DNA of 64,000 nt from Pseudomonas rhizophila (GTDB taxonomy: Bacteria; Pseudomonadota; Gammaproteobacteria; Pseudomonadales; Pseudomonadaceae), in NCBI RefSeq assembly GCF_003033885.1, contig NZ_CP024081.1, positions 5,825,178 through 5,889,177 of the forward strand, read 5' to 3'. Under the pieces are notes generated by a model. It was not told the origin of the DNA and searched no databases. It saw nothing but the letters and a program-made list of their open reading frames with translations. A program made the position numbers and the translations under genes. Shown one piece after another: positions 36,139 to 44,831 of the stretch; the stretch's first letter is position 1, and each line of letters starts with the position of its first letter.

Positions 36139-37485
36139 TCACAGGTTGTACTGCTTGCGTTTGCGATACAGCGTGGAGGCATCGATTCCCAGAGTCTTGG
36201 CGGCCTGATCCAGCGTGTCGGCCGTGGCCAGCACTGCGCCAATATGCGCCTTTTCCAATTCGTCGAGGCTTAGCGCAGCCCCGATTCGCGGTGCATTGTT
36301 GACGGGTTGCTCGGCCATGCCCAAGTGGCTGATTTCGACTTTTTCCTGCGCGCAGATGATGCTGGCGCGCTCGACCACGTTGCGCAGCTCCCGGATGTTG
36401 CCAGGCCAGCGATAGCCTAGCAGCGCTTCACGAGCCTCGTCGCTGAAGCCGCGCGCCGGGCGGGCGTATTCCTTGACGAAGCGCGCCAGGAAGCGGTCGG
36501 CCAACGTCAGAATGTCTTCGGCCCGCTCGCGCAGTGGTGGCAGATGCAGGGTAATCACATTCAGGCGGTACAGCAGGTCTTCGCGAAAGCGCCCGTCGCG
36601 CACCATGTCCTCAAGGTTGAGGTTGGTCGCCGCGAGGATTCGCACATCGGCACGACGGGTCACCGGATCGCCGACCCGTTCGTATTCCTTGTCCTGAATG
36701 AAACGCAGCAACTTGGGCTGCAATGTCAGGGGAAAATCGCCGATTTCGTCGAGAAAAAGCGTACCGCCGTCGGCCTGGTTGACCCGTCCCAGCGTGCTTT
36801 CACTGGCGCCGGTAAATGCACCGCGGCTGTGGCCGAACAGTTCGCTTTCCATCAACTCAGCGGTCAACGACGGGCAGTTGATCGTGACGCAGGACTTCTT
36901 CGCGCGTTTGCTCCAGCCATGGATGGCTCGGGCCAGTTCGCCCTTACCGGTGCCGGACTCGCCAAGGATCAGAATGTTGGCGTCAGTGCTGGCGACCTGG
37001 CGAGCGGTTTCGAGCACGACTTTCATCGCCGGGCTGTGGGAGTCGAGGCCGTCATTGGGTTTGCGCACTTCCCCTTCCAGGGCTTCCAGTCGCGCCGATA
37101 ACTGGCGCACCTCTAACTGTTTGGCGGTCGCCAGGCGCAGTTGATCGGGGCTGCAAGGCTTGACCAGATAATCGGCGGCGCCCGCCTGGATCGCATCAAC
37201 GGCGGTGTCGACCGCCGAGTGGGCGGTGACAATCACCACCCGCATCCAGGGTGCCTGGATGCGCATTTGCGCCAGGACATCAAGGCCGTTGTCTTCTCCC
37301 AGGCGCAAGTCCAGAAAGCACAGGTCAAACACCTGCCGCTGCAGCAGGGTGTCCGCCTGGGCAGCGCTGTTGGCGGTGGCGACGCTGTAGCCTTCGTCTT
37401 CCAGGCAATAACGGAATGTACGCAGGATGGCGGACTCGTCGTCTACCAGCAGAATGCGGCCTTGATGCTCAGTGGCGGATTCCAT
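36139..37485 (-). CDS. algB: NtrC-family response regulator AlgB
   Basis: Transcription activator of alginate and virulence genes, partner of KinB. 448 residues: receiver with phospho-Asp59 (LCFLDLRLGEDNG) and acidic pocket VDDE, AAA+ sigma-54 domain with Walker A GESGTGKGE, the sigma-54 contact loop GAFTGA and Walker B GGTLFLDEIGDF, and a Fis-type helix-turn-helix ending TLGIDASTLYRKRKQYNL. First gene of algB-kinB. A sigma-54-like promoter points away from algB 355 bp upstream of its start. Confidence 0.96.
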   Translation of the reverse strand: MESATEHQGRILLVDDESAILRTFRYCLEDEGYSVATANSAAQADTLLQRQVFDLCFLDLRLGEDNGLDVLAQMRIQAPWMRVVIVTAHSAVDTAVDAIQAGAADYLVKPCSPDQLRLATAKQLEVRQLSARLEALEGEVRKPNDGLDSHSPAMKVVLETARQVASTDANILILGESGTGKGELARAIHGWSKRAKKSCVTINCPSLTAELMESELFGHSRGAFTGASESTLGRVNQADGGTLFLDEIGDFPLTLQPKLLRFIQDKEYERVGDPVTRRADVRILAATNLNLEDMVRDGRFREDLLYRLNVITLHLPPLRERAEDILTLADRFLARFVKEYARPARGFSDEAREALLGYRWPGNIRELRNVVERASIICAQEKVEISHLGMAEQPVNNAPRIGAALSLDELEKAHIGAVLATADTLDQAAKTLGIDASTLYRKRKQYNL

Positions 37486-37838
37486 TTTTCCTACGCTCCT
37501 TTAATGAATGATGTTGGTTAGTGTCAGAAAAATCGGGCAAGTTGCATGGTCGTTTCTGAGGGGATATTACCCACCGACAGCGTACTTGCGAGTGTCTGAC
37601 TCCTAAAAGGTTGATTTAGGTCCCTTTTTTGCGCCCGCGGCCGCCTCGTACGGTATGGCTTGCCCATTCCGACATCTATTTCCGACGGGCAATTCAAAAA
37701 GATTCTATCGCGTCTATCTCCGCCGTTCGTGCATTACGCACGACCTTTGTCGTGGCCATCGTGCAGGATGCGCTCCGGCTGGCTCGCAAGTCATCCATAA
37801 CTAATTGATTTTAAAGATATTTATATCGCCAAAAATTC
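37486..37838. other. Intergenic region upstream of algB
   Basis: About 350 bp divergent control region between algB and a small membrane-protein gene. It contains AT-rich patches near 37800-37835 but no further gene. I looked for an AlgU-type promoter for algB on the minus strand and found TCAGA and AAGTTG separated by only 10 bp, which is not a valid spacing. Confidence 0.5.
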
Positions 37839-37854
37839 TGGCATGCCGAGTGCA
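37839..37854 (+). promoter_or_regulatory. Sigma-54 (RpoN) -24/-12 promoter
   Basis: TGGCATGCCGAGTGCA fits the sigma-54 consensus TGGCACG-N4-TTGCW at all but two positions (C to T, T to G). The GG (37840-37841) and GC (37852-37853) doublets have the required 10-bp gap. Predicted start of transcription near 37865, about 59 bp before the ATG at 37924. It drives the 93-residue membrane-protein gene. The divergent gene encodes the NtrC-type activator AlgB, which may or may not be the activator. Confidence 0.6.
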
Positions 37855-37923
37855 ATGGTTAGCTCAACGTGGCGTCAAGGCGCCTCAACCAGGTCACCAC
37901 TCGGGGTGGGGAGGAATTTCAGG

Positions 37924-38205
37924 ATGAATCGTCAACGTGCCGCTCAGTTTCGAATCTCTGCCCTGCATGTTCAGCAGGGTTTGTGGGCAGCAGTGGCCCT
38001 GCTGATCACGCTTGTGGCTGGCCAGCAGTTGATGCTTTGGCATCAGAGCCAACAGCCTGAAGCGCCTCTGTTGTCAATTCAGCGCGCCCCGCAAACTCAT
38101 TTCAGCGCTGTCAGCAGCCTCTCGGATATTTCCGCCTCGATGCGAATGATGGAAGTCGATCAGTCTGTGAACGGCATGCCCCACCAGGAGCGCTGGGTGT
38201 TTTAA
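37924..38205 (+). CDS. Hypothetical single-pass membrane protein
   Basis: 93 residues with one hydrophobic segment (GLWAAVALLITLVAGQQLML, about residues 20-40) and a polar C-terminal tail (SSLSDISASMRMMEVDQSVN). Good ribosome site (GAGGAATTTCAGG) before the ATG at 37924. No family recognised. It sits downstream of the sigma-54-type promoter and upstream of the DUF1328 and Ivy genes, with which it may form a transcript. Confidence 0.65.
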   Translation: MNRQRAAQFRISALHVQQGLWAAVALLITLVAGQQLMLWHQSQQPEAPLLSIQRAPQTHFSAVSSLSDISASMRMMEVDQSVNGMPHQERWVF

Positions 38206-38264
38206 CTCGATGAACCGGTCGTCCACTGCGCCGGAACCATCACTGCAAGACCCTAACTAAATAG

Positions 38265-38450
<186 letters not shown>

Positions 38451-38452
38451 CC

Positions 38453-38917
38453 ATGAGCGTCGCACTCAAAGGATTGGTCGCTGCCCTGCTGCTGGGCGGC
38501 GGCACCATGGCCATGGCTGCCAACGACGGACAGATGCGGGTCAATCAGTTGCTCAAGGCCGACCCGCAATATGTCGAGACTTGGCAGCAAGTGGTTAAAA
38601 AGGAAGAACGCCTGCCGGAATGGGTGATGAACCTGTCAGGCGATTCGCAGCAGATGAATGCTGTCGAGGAAGATGGCGACAAATACCTGGTCGGTCCGTT
38701 GTGCGAAACCCAGGCGACATGCCGCAGCAAGCGCTTGTTCGTCGCTTTCAGTTTCGACAAGGACGAGGCTTATGCATTGCTGGTTGAAGTCCCTGCCGGA
38801 CTTCCGGCCGACAAGTCGCCGACACGTCATGCTGATTACCGGTTCCTCGGCAATCCTGATGAAGGTATGCAAGAACTGTTAATGGAGCAACTCAAGAAAG
38901 ATCCGAACTGGTACTGA
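38453..38917 (+). CDS. Ivy-family vertebrate-lysozyme inhibitor
   Basis: Periplasmic inhibitor of C-type lysozyme, 154 residues with a signal peptide (about 1-22, ending AMAA). The Ivy inhibitory loop is recognisable as CETQATCRSKRLFVAF, with the two loop cysteines. The C-terminus (FLGNPDEGMQELLMEQLKKD) fits the family. It starts 2 nt after the DUF1328 gene. P. aeruginosa carries an Ivy homologue at the same place relative to algB (PA5481). Confidence 0.85.
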   Translation: MSVALKGLVAALLLGGGTMAMAANDGQMRVNQLLKADPQYVETWQQVVKKEERLPEWVMNLSGDSQQMNAVEEDGDKYLVGPLCETQATCRSKRLFVAFSFDKDEAYALLVEVPAGLPADKSPTRHADYRFLGNPDEGMQELLMEQLKKDPNWY

Positions 38918-39621
38918 TTCTGAAAGCGAGAAAAGCACGTTGTTTTTCTCCTCTGCACAGTCCGAAGAGGGCCGATGCATGACCAGGGGGCCGGGACGCT
39001 CTGCCCGTCTAAGGGCGCAGTGACCTACGGGCACAAGGGGTGCCTGCGAAAGGGCCGGGTCAGGAAAAAGCTTCCACGCAGGTTCGCACAGTCATGACGA
39101 CTGGCGAACTTGCGTGGAGCTTCGTGCGTTGTAAAGTTCATGCCAGAGCGGTTGGCTATCCTGGCGTCTGCGCCACCCCTGCGTACCACCATCGTTTTTC
39201 CACGCTGCTCCACTCCCCCGCATCCGACCGTATATCGGAGATTTATCCGCCCGGTCCGCTCTTTCAAGTGTGCTTCATTCTTCCGTCCTTTGAGCGCTTT
39301 TTACGAGGCCGGACAAAAACCCCGTTGCGCGGAAAATGGCCGGTTCACGGCATTTTTGCCTGCCGAAATGGCGTATTCGAACCGATGGGTACGCACGTTT
39401 TATTTCAAAGACATCATGCCGATTCGGCATAGGGTAGGCGTTTACGGCATTAGACGCCCCTCCTTTGCATCGCAATAGTTGCGCCTTTTTTCGCCTGCCA
39501 GTGCGCCTTTGGCGCGTACTCGGGGTGACCTTATATGGGGGCAGCGGCACGCATTCGTATCGCCATCGGGTGGTTCGGTTTGTGGCAGTTGCCCGAGTCC
39601 AACTGAAGTAAGGGTAAAGAT
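38918..39621. other. 704-bp intergenic region between ivy and gltP
   Basis: No convincing protein gene: open frames on both strands (for example 39040-39432 plus, 39275-39634 minus) are unsupported by ribosome sites or domains. It contains the long hairpin at 39068-39122. The last 100 bp hold the gltP ribosome site (AAGTAAGGGTAAAG). The stretch is long enough for an sRNA or a structured leader of gltP. Confidence 0.5.
39068..39122. repeat. Long near-perfect inverted repeat (about 24-bp stem)
   Basis: Left arm AAGCTTCCACGCAGGTTCGC (39068-39087) pairs with right arm GCGAACTTGCGTGGAGCTT (39104-39122) with one bulge and one G-T pair, and an inner CAGTC/GACTG stem closes a 5-nt ATGAC loop. No T-run follows. 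It could be a structured RNA, a protein-binding site or a mobile-element remnant. Confidence 0.8.
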
Positions 39622-40953
39622 ATGAAGAAGGCAAGACTAAGCCTCGCCTGGCAGATCCTCATCGGTCTGGTGCTCGGGATTGCAATTGGCGCGCTGCTCA
39701 ACCATTTCAGTACCGAGAAGGCCTGGTGGATCAGCAACGTGCTGCAACCGGCAGGCGATATCTTTATCCGTCTGATCAAGATGATCGTGATCCCGATCGT
39801 GATTTCTTCGCTGATCGTCGGTATTGCCGGGGTCGGTGACGCCAAGAAACTCGGGCGTATCGGCCTCAAGACCATCCTCTACTTCGAAATCGTCACCACT
39901 GTCGCCATCGTCGTCGGTTTGCTGTTGGCCAATTTCTTCCAGCCGGGCAGCGGCATCGACATGAGCACCTTGGGTACGGTGGATATTTCCAAGTACCAGG
40001 CCACGGCCGCCGAGGTTCAGCATGAACATGCGTTCATCCAGACCATTCTCAATCTGATCCCGTCGAACATCTTCGCGGCGGTGGCGCGTGGCGAGATGCT
40101 GCCGATCATTTTCTTCTCCGTATTGTTTGGCCTGGGTCTGTCCAGCCTGCAATCGGATCTGCGCGACCCCCTGGTGAAAATGTTCCAGGGCGTCTCGGAA
40201 AGCATGTTCAAGGTCACCCACATGATCATGCAATACGCCCCGATCGGCGTGTTCGCCCTGATCGCGGTGACGGTTGCCAACTTCGGCTTCGCTTCGCTGT
40301 TGCCATTGGCGAAGCTGGTGATCCTAGTTTACGTCGCCATCGCGTTCTTCGCCTTCGTGGTGCTGGGGCTGATTGCACGTCTGTTCGGCTTCTCCGTGGT
40401 CAAACTGATGCGCATCTTCAAGGATGAGCTGGTGCTGGCCTACTCCACCGCCAGCTCCGAAACCGTGTTGCCACGCGTGATCGAGAAGATGGAAGCCTAC
40501 GGTGCACCCAAGGCGATTTGCAGCTTCGTGGTGCCGACCGGTTATTCGTTCAACCTCGACGGTTCGACCCTTTACCAGAGCATCGCGGCGATTTTCATCG
40601 CTCAGTTGTACGGCATCGATCTGTCCATCAGCCAGCAATTGCTGTTGGTGCTGACCTTGATGGTGACCTCCAAAGGCATCGCCGGCGTACCGGGTGTCTC
40701 TTTCGTGGTGCTGTTGGCGACCCTCGGCAGTGTCGGTATTCCGCTGGAAGGTCTGGCGTTCATTGCCGGTGTCGACCGCATCATGGACATGGCCCGCACC
40801 GCGCTGAACGTGATCGGCAATGCCCTGGCCGTGCTGGTCATTTCCCGCTGGGAAGGCATGTACGACGATGCCAAGGGCCAGCGCTACTGGAATTCCCTGC
40901 CCCACTGGCGCAGCAAAGAGCCGATGCCGGCGGGAGAAACTGCCAGCCGTTGA
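39622..40953 (+). CDS. gltP: Glutamate/aspartate:proton symporter
   Basis: Inner-membrane DAACS-family transporter, 443 residues with about eight membrane helices and the re-entrant loops. The serine-rich hairpin reads AYSTASSETVLPRVIEKM and the substrate-site stretch is VPTGYSFNLDGSTLYQSIAA. The TM8 region MDMARTALNVIGNA is also conserved. It matches GltP (PA5479) in sequence type and in location near ivy/algB. Good ribosome site before the ATG. Confidence 0.92.
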   Translation: MKKARLSLAWQILIGLVLGIAIGALLNHFSTEKAWWISNVLQPAGDIFIRLIKMIVIPIVISSLIVGIAGVGDAKKLGRIGLKTILYFEIVTTVAIVVGLLLANFFQPGSGIDMSTLGTVDISKYQATAAEVQHEHAFIQTILNLIPSNIFAAVARGEMLPIIFFSVLFGLGLSSLQSDLRDPLVKMFQGVSESMFKVTHMIMQYAPIGVFALIAVTVANFGFASLLPLAKLVILVYVAIAFFAFVVLGLIARLFGFSVVKLMRIFKDELVLAYSTASSETVLPRVIEKMEAYGAPKAICSFVVPTGYSFNLDGSTLYQSIAAIFIAQLYGIDLSISQQLLLVLTLMVTSKGIAGVPGVSFVVLLATLGSVGIPLEGLAFIAGVDRIMDMARTALNVIGNALAVLVISRWEGMYDDAKGQRYWNSLPHWRSKEPMPAGETASR

Positions 40954-40965
40954 GGCGCATGATCC

Positions 40966-41060
40966 CTGTGGGAGCCGAGCTTGCTCGCGATTGCGGTGTG
41001 TCAGCCAACATCAATGCTGACTGATCCGGCTCCATCGCGAGCAAGCTCGGCTCCCACAGG
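40966..41060. repeat. REP pair (GGGAGCCGAGCTTGCTCGCGAT type), inverted
   Basis: CTGTGGGAGCCGAGCTTGCT (40966-40985) and its inverse GCGAGCAAGCTCGGCTCCCA ending with CAGG at 41060, separated by about 50 bp. It follows the gltP stop. Confidence 0.87.
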
Positions 41061-41100
41061 ATCTGCCATAGGATTTTTGTAGCCCCTGCGCAGTGCCAAA

Positions 41101-41126
41101 CAAACCCCGGAGAAATCCGGGGTTTG
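41101..41126 (+). terminator. Probable intrinsic terminator after gltP
   Basis: AAACCCCGGA pairs with TCCGGGGTTT around GAAA. The downstream T-run is short and interrupted (GTCGTTTC), so termination may be partial. Confidence 0.6.
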
Positions 41127-41179
41127 TCGTTTCTGCCAGCCCCGCTATCATTCGCGGCATCTTCCGGGGGACTTAACCG

Positions 41180-42409
41180 ATGCTCAATGGCCTGTGGCTT
41201 GGCTTCTTTATCGTGGCAGCCGTATCGGCGCTGGCGCAGTGGCTGATCGGCGGTAACGCCGGGATCTTCGCCGCCATGGTGGAAAGCATTTTCGCCATGG
41301 CCAAGCTGTCGGTGGAGGTGATGGTCCTGCTGTTCGGCACCTTGACCCTGTGGCTGGGGTTTCTGCGGATCGCCGAAAAGGCCGGTATTGTCGACTGGCT
41401 GGCCAAGGCGCTCGGGCCATTGTTTTTGCGGCTGATGCCGGAGGTGCCGGCGGGCCATCCGGCGATTGGCCTGATTACCCTCAACTTTGCGGCAAACGGC
41501 CTGGGGCTGGATAACGCGGCGACCCCGATCGGCCTGAAGGCCATGCGAGCCCTGCAGGACTTGAACCCCAGCCCGACCATCGCCAGCAATGCACAAATCC
41601 TGTTCCTGGTGCTCAACGCCTCATCGCTGACGCTGTTGCCGGTGACCATTTTCATGTATCGCGCCCAGCAAGGGGCGCCGGACCCGACCCTGGTATTCCT
41701 GCCGATCCTGCTCGCCACCAGCGCCTCAACCCTGGCGGGGCTGCTGTCAGTGGCGTTCATGCAGCGCCTGCGCCTGTGGGACCCGGTAGTGCTGGCTTAT
41801 CTGATTCCGGGTGCGTTGGTACTGGGCGGTTTCATGGCGCTGCTGGCGACGCTCTCAGCCACGGCGCTGGCCGGGCTGTCTTCGATTCTCGGCAACCTGA
41901 CGCTGTTCGGCTTGATCATGATGTTTCTGGTGGTGGGCGCGCTGCGCAAGGTCAAGGTTTATGAAGCCTTCATTGAAGGTGCCAAAGAGGGCTTTGACGT
42001 CGCCAAGACGTTGCTGCCATACCTGGTGGCCATGTTATGCGCCGTCGGCGTGCTGCGGGCCTCGGGTGCGCTGGACTTCGGCCTGGACGGCATCCGGCAC
42101 CTGGTGCAGTGGGCCGGCTGGGACACCCGTTTCGTCGACGCCTTGCCGACTGCCATGGTCAAGCCATTCTCCGGCAGCGCCGCCCGGGCGATGCTGATCG
42201 AAACCATGAAGACTTCCGGCGTGGACAGCTTCCCCGCGCTGGTGGCCGCGACCATTCAGGGCAGCACCGAAACCACCTTCTATGTGCTGGCGGTGTACTT
42301 CGGCGCCGTCGGTATCCAGCGGGCGCGGCATGCGGTGGGCTGCGCGCTGCTGGCCGAGTTCAGCGGCGTCGTGGCGGCGATCGGGGTTTGCTACTGGTTC
42401 TTTGGCTGA
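41180..42409 (+). CDS. Nucleoside-recognition/Gate-domain membrane protein (SpmA/SpmB-like)
   Basis: 409-residue membrane protein with about ten hydrophobic helices. It has two Gate (nucleoside recognition) halves: the N-terminal half contains NFAANGLGLDNAATPIGLKA (SpmA-like) and the C-terminal half contains MVKPFSGSAARAMLIETMK and QGSTETTFYVLAVYFGAVG (SpmB-like). In spore formers these halves are separate genes; Gram-negative fusions are known but uncharacterised. Transport of a small solute is plausible; substrate unknown. Single gene. Confidence 0.82.
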   Translation: MLNGLWLGFFIVAAVSALAQWLIGGNAGIFAAMVESIFAMAKLSVEVMVLLFGTLTLWLGFLRIAEKAGIVDWLAKALGPLFLRLMPEVPAGHPAIGLITLNFAANGLGLDNAATPIGLKAMRALQDLNPSPTIASNAQILFLVLNASSLTLLPVTIFMYRAQQGAPDPTLVFLPILLATSASTLAGLLSVAFMQRLRLWDPVVLAYLIPGALVLGGFMALLATLSATALAGLSSILGNLTLFGLIMMFLVVGALRKVKVYEAFIEGAKEGFDVAKTLLPYLVAMLCAVGVLRASGALDFGLDGIRHLVQWAGWDTRFVDALPTAMVKPFSGSAARAMLIETMKTSGVDSFPALVAATIQGSTETTFYVLAVYFGAVGIQRARHAVGCALLAEFSGVVAAIGVCYWFFG

Positions 42410-42452
42410 ACCATATCCCCTTGCCACAGGCCCGGATTGCAGTCACGGGCCT

Positions 42453-43088
42453 TTAGGGGCGTGCGGGTATCGCCAAGCGCTGGCCTTGTTCTACCGTCCA
42501 GTTCACAACCTCGGCGGTCAGTCGATCGCTGGCCTGGCCGAAACCTTGCACCACTGCCGGCACTTGCACGTCGCTCAAGGGCTGGCGGACTTCAAAACGA
42601 TGACTGGCAAGGATGCGTTGGTCAAATCCTCGCACCAGCAATGCGTCCAGGCGAATCACCACGCTGGCCCCCGCGCCTTGATATTCGGTTTGGAAGGCCT
42701 GCAATTGGCCACCCAACTCCAAATCCGTTTGCAAGTTGCTGTCGGCGACACTCAATAGCCCGACACGTCCATCCTGTGCGAACCCATCGAGCAAGCGATT
42801 GCGCAGCAACACCGGTGCCGGGTCGCTCCAGCGTGAGGCTGCGTAGCTGCTCAACAGATTGCCGTGGGGAATGACCGCGATTTTAGGGCTGTTGAGCACT
42901 TCGCTGGCCTGCGGGCTGGCCAGGCGCAACGACCACTTCACGGGCGTGCCCGGGGCTGCGGGCGCCTGAGTCGCGGGTAAGCGATAGACGTCCGCGGGCT
43001 CGGCCTGGGGCAGAATCGAGCAACCGCCAACCAGGACACATCCTGCCAGCAAGAGGATAGGGCGGACGAACCGAGCAAACGGCTTCAT
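42453..43088 (-). CDS. ABC-type transport auxiliary lipoprotein (PqiC-like)
   Basis: 211-residue predicted lipoprotein. Signal with lipobox (LVGGCSIL; Cys23), then an ABC_trans_aux domain with IAVIPHGNLLSSYAASRWSD and LQTDLELGGQLQAFQTEYQG. Such proteins are outer-membrane partners of MCE-type lipid transporters. Its ATG overlaps the stop of the upstream MCE gene (ATGA), placing it last in the four-gene operon. Confidence 0.85.
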   Translation of the reverse strand: MKPFARFVRPILLLAGCVLVGGCSILPQAEPADVYRLPATQAPAAPGTPVKWSLRLASPQASEVLNSPKIAVIPHGNLLSSYAASRWSDPAPVLLRNRLLDGFAQDGRVGLLSVADSNLQTDLELGGQLQAFQTEYQGAGASVVIRLDALLVRGFDQRILASHRFEVRQPLSDVQVPAVVQGFGQASDRLTAEVVNWTVEQGQRLAIPARP

Positions 43089-44023
43089 GGCGTGAATTCC
43101 TTGTTCTTGTCATTGCCCAGCAGATAGCCGCTGGGGTTGGCATCCAGGCGCCGGGAAATACCCCGCAGCGCGCTCAGGGTGTCGCGCAGTTCCCGCACCG
43201 CCGGCGACAGGGCATTGAGCCCCTGCATGCCATTGTTCAGCGCGTCGCGATTGTCGTTGAGCAGTTTGTCGAGGGTTGCGGTGCTGTGGGCCAGCGATTG
43301 CATGGCCTGGTCTGCGCTGCTCATGACCTCTTTGCCCTGATCGTTGAGCAGACCATTGGCGCTGCGCATCAATGCCGTAGTCTGCTCCAGGGTGGCGCTG
43401 GCCTGTTTGCCGACAGATGCCAGTTGCTGCATGGCCTGGCGAATATCGCCGCGTTGATCGGCGATGACCCCGGTGGTTTGCTCCAAGTGTTCAAGGGTCT
43501 TGCCCAACCGCTGGACATTGTCCGAGGAAAACACCGCGTTGGCGTTATGCAGCAGCAGGTTGATGCTGGTCATCAGGTCATCGCTGTTGTTCAGCAGGCG
43601 GGCGATGGGCGAGGGCGCTGCGATGATCACTGGCGGCTCGCCATCGTGCCCGGTCAGTGGCGGGCTGTTGGGGGTGCCGCCACTGAGTTGGATAATCGAG
43701 GTGCCGGTGATGCCGGTCAGTGCCAGTTTGGCCTGGGTGTCCTGCTTGACCGGTGTTTCAGCACTCAAGCGTACCCGCGCCAGTACCCGGCGCGGGTCGT
43801 TCGGGTCCAGGCGCAGATTGACCACGTCTCCGACCTTGATGCCGCTGTACTCCACCGAGCTGCCTCTGGACAAGCCGCTGACCGCTTCGTTGAACACCAC
43901 TTCGTAATCCTTGAATTCGCTGTCCACGCTGGACTTGGCCAGCCACAACCCAAACAGCAGGGCGCCGACCACCACGATCACGGTGAACAGGCCGATCAAT
44001 ACATGATGGGCTCGGGTTTCCAT
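43085..44023 (-). CDS. MCE/MlaD-family lipid-transport substrate-binding protein
   Basis: 312-residue membrane-anchored periplasmic protein. One N-terminal helix (VLIGLFTVIVVVGALLFGLW) is followed by a single MCE domain (about 40-120; GLSRGSSVEYSGIKVGDVVN) and a long helical C-terminal part that likely forms a hexameric channel. It belongs to the operon permease-ATPase-MCE-lipoprotein and starts 1 nt after the ATPase stop. Confidence 0.9.
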   Translation of the reverse strand: METRAHHVLIGLFTVIVVVGALLFGLWLAKSSVDSEFKDYEVVFNEAVSGLSRGSSVEYSGIKVGDVVNLRLDPNDPRRVLARVRLSAETPVKQDTQAKLALTGITGTSIIQLSGGTPNSPPLTGHDGEPPVIIAAPSPIARLLNNSDDLMTSINLLLHNANAVFSSDNVQRLGKTLEHLEQTTGVIADQRGDIRQAMQQLASVGKQASATLEQTTALMRSANGLLNDQGKEVMSSADQAMQSLAHSTATLDKLLNDNRDALNNGMQGLNALSPAVRELRDTLSALRGISRRLDANPSGYLLGNDKNKEFTP

Positions 44024-44024
44024 G

Positions 44025-44831
44025 TCAGACCTCGTTCAATTGTGTAGCGGCCGTCAAGGCCGCGCGGCCGCGAGGGCCGTGGAAGTATTCATGGATCCAG
44101 GCATCGTCGGTTTCCGACACTTTGTCGATGACATCGGCCACCAGCACTTTTTTCTGGGCCAGCACCGCCACCCGGTCGGTGATGGTGTAGAGGGTGTCCA
44201 GGTCATGGGTGACCAGAAATACGCTCAAGCCCAAGGCGTCGCGAAGCGTCAGGATCAATTGGTCGAACGCTGCCGCGCCGATGGGGTCGAGGCCGGCGGT
44301 GGGTTCGTCGAGAAACAGAATGTCCGGGTCCAGGGCTAGCGCCCGGGCCAAGGCTGCACGCTTGATCATGCCGCCGGACAGCGAGGCGGGGTATTTGTCC
44401 GCCGCCGATAGCGGCAGCCCGGCCAACGCCAGTTTCACCGCCGCCAGATGTTCGGCATCGGCCCGGCTGAGCCCGGCGTGTTCGATCAGGGGCAGGGCGA
44501 CATTCTCTGTCACAGTCAGCGAAGAAAACAGCGCGCCTTTCTGAAACAGCACCCCAAAGCGTCGTTCCACTTGCGAACGCTGTTGCTGGGGCAGGCTCGG
44601 CAGATCCTGGCCGAATACTCGCACGGCCCCTTCACTGGGCCGGTTCAAGCCGACAATGCTGCGCAACAGCACCGATTTGCCACTGCCGGAGCCGCCGACC
44701 ACCGCGAGGATCTCGCCCTTGTATACGTCCAGGTCGAGGTTTTCGTGCACGCTCTGCAGGCCAAAGCGATTGCACAAGCCACGTACCTGTATCACCGCCT
44801 CGGTGGGCGGCCTGGAAGGTCGACTCACCAT
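44025..44831 (-). CDS. MCE-system ABC ATPase (MlaF-like)
   Basis: 268-residue cytoplasmic ATPase that powers the MlaE-type permease. Walker A GGSGSGKSV, signature LSGGM and Walker B DILFLDEPTAGLDP. The start at 44831 (MVSRPSRPPTEAVIQVRG) overlaps the permease stop by 7 nt; the open frame continues upstream only as a shadow of the permease gene. Confidence 0.92.
   Translation of the reverse strand: MVSRPSRPPTEAVIQVRGLCNRFGLQSVHENLDLDVYKGEILAVVGGSGSGKSVLLRSIVGLNRPSEGAVRVFGQDLPSLPQQQRSQVERRFGVLFQKGALFSSLTVTENVALPLIEHAGLSRADAEHLAAVKLALAGLPLSAADKYPASLSGGMIKRAALARALALDPDILFLDEPTAGLDPIGAAAFDQLILTLRDALGLSVFLVTHDLDTLYTITDRVAVLAQKKVLVADVIDKVSETDDAWIHEYFHGPRGRAALTAATQLNEV

Noticed and set aside
37527..37546. 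AlgU promoter for algB
   Set aside because: TCAGA and AAGTTG on the correct strand are only 10 bp apart, not the required 16-17.
39025..39634. Four overlapping frames of 80-130 codons before gltP
   Set aside because: They contradict each other on both strands and include the long hairpin; none has a good start.
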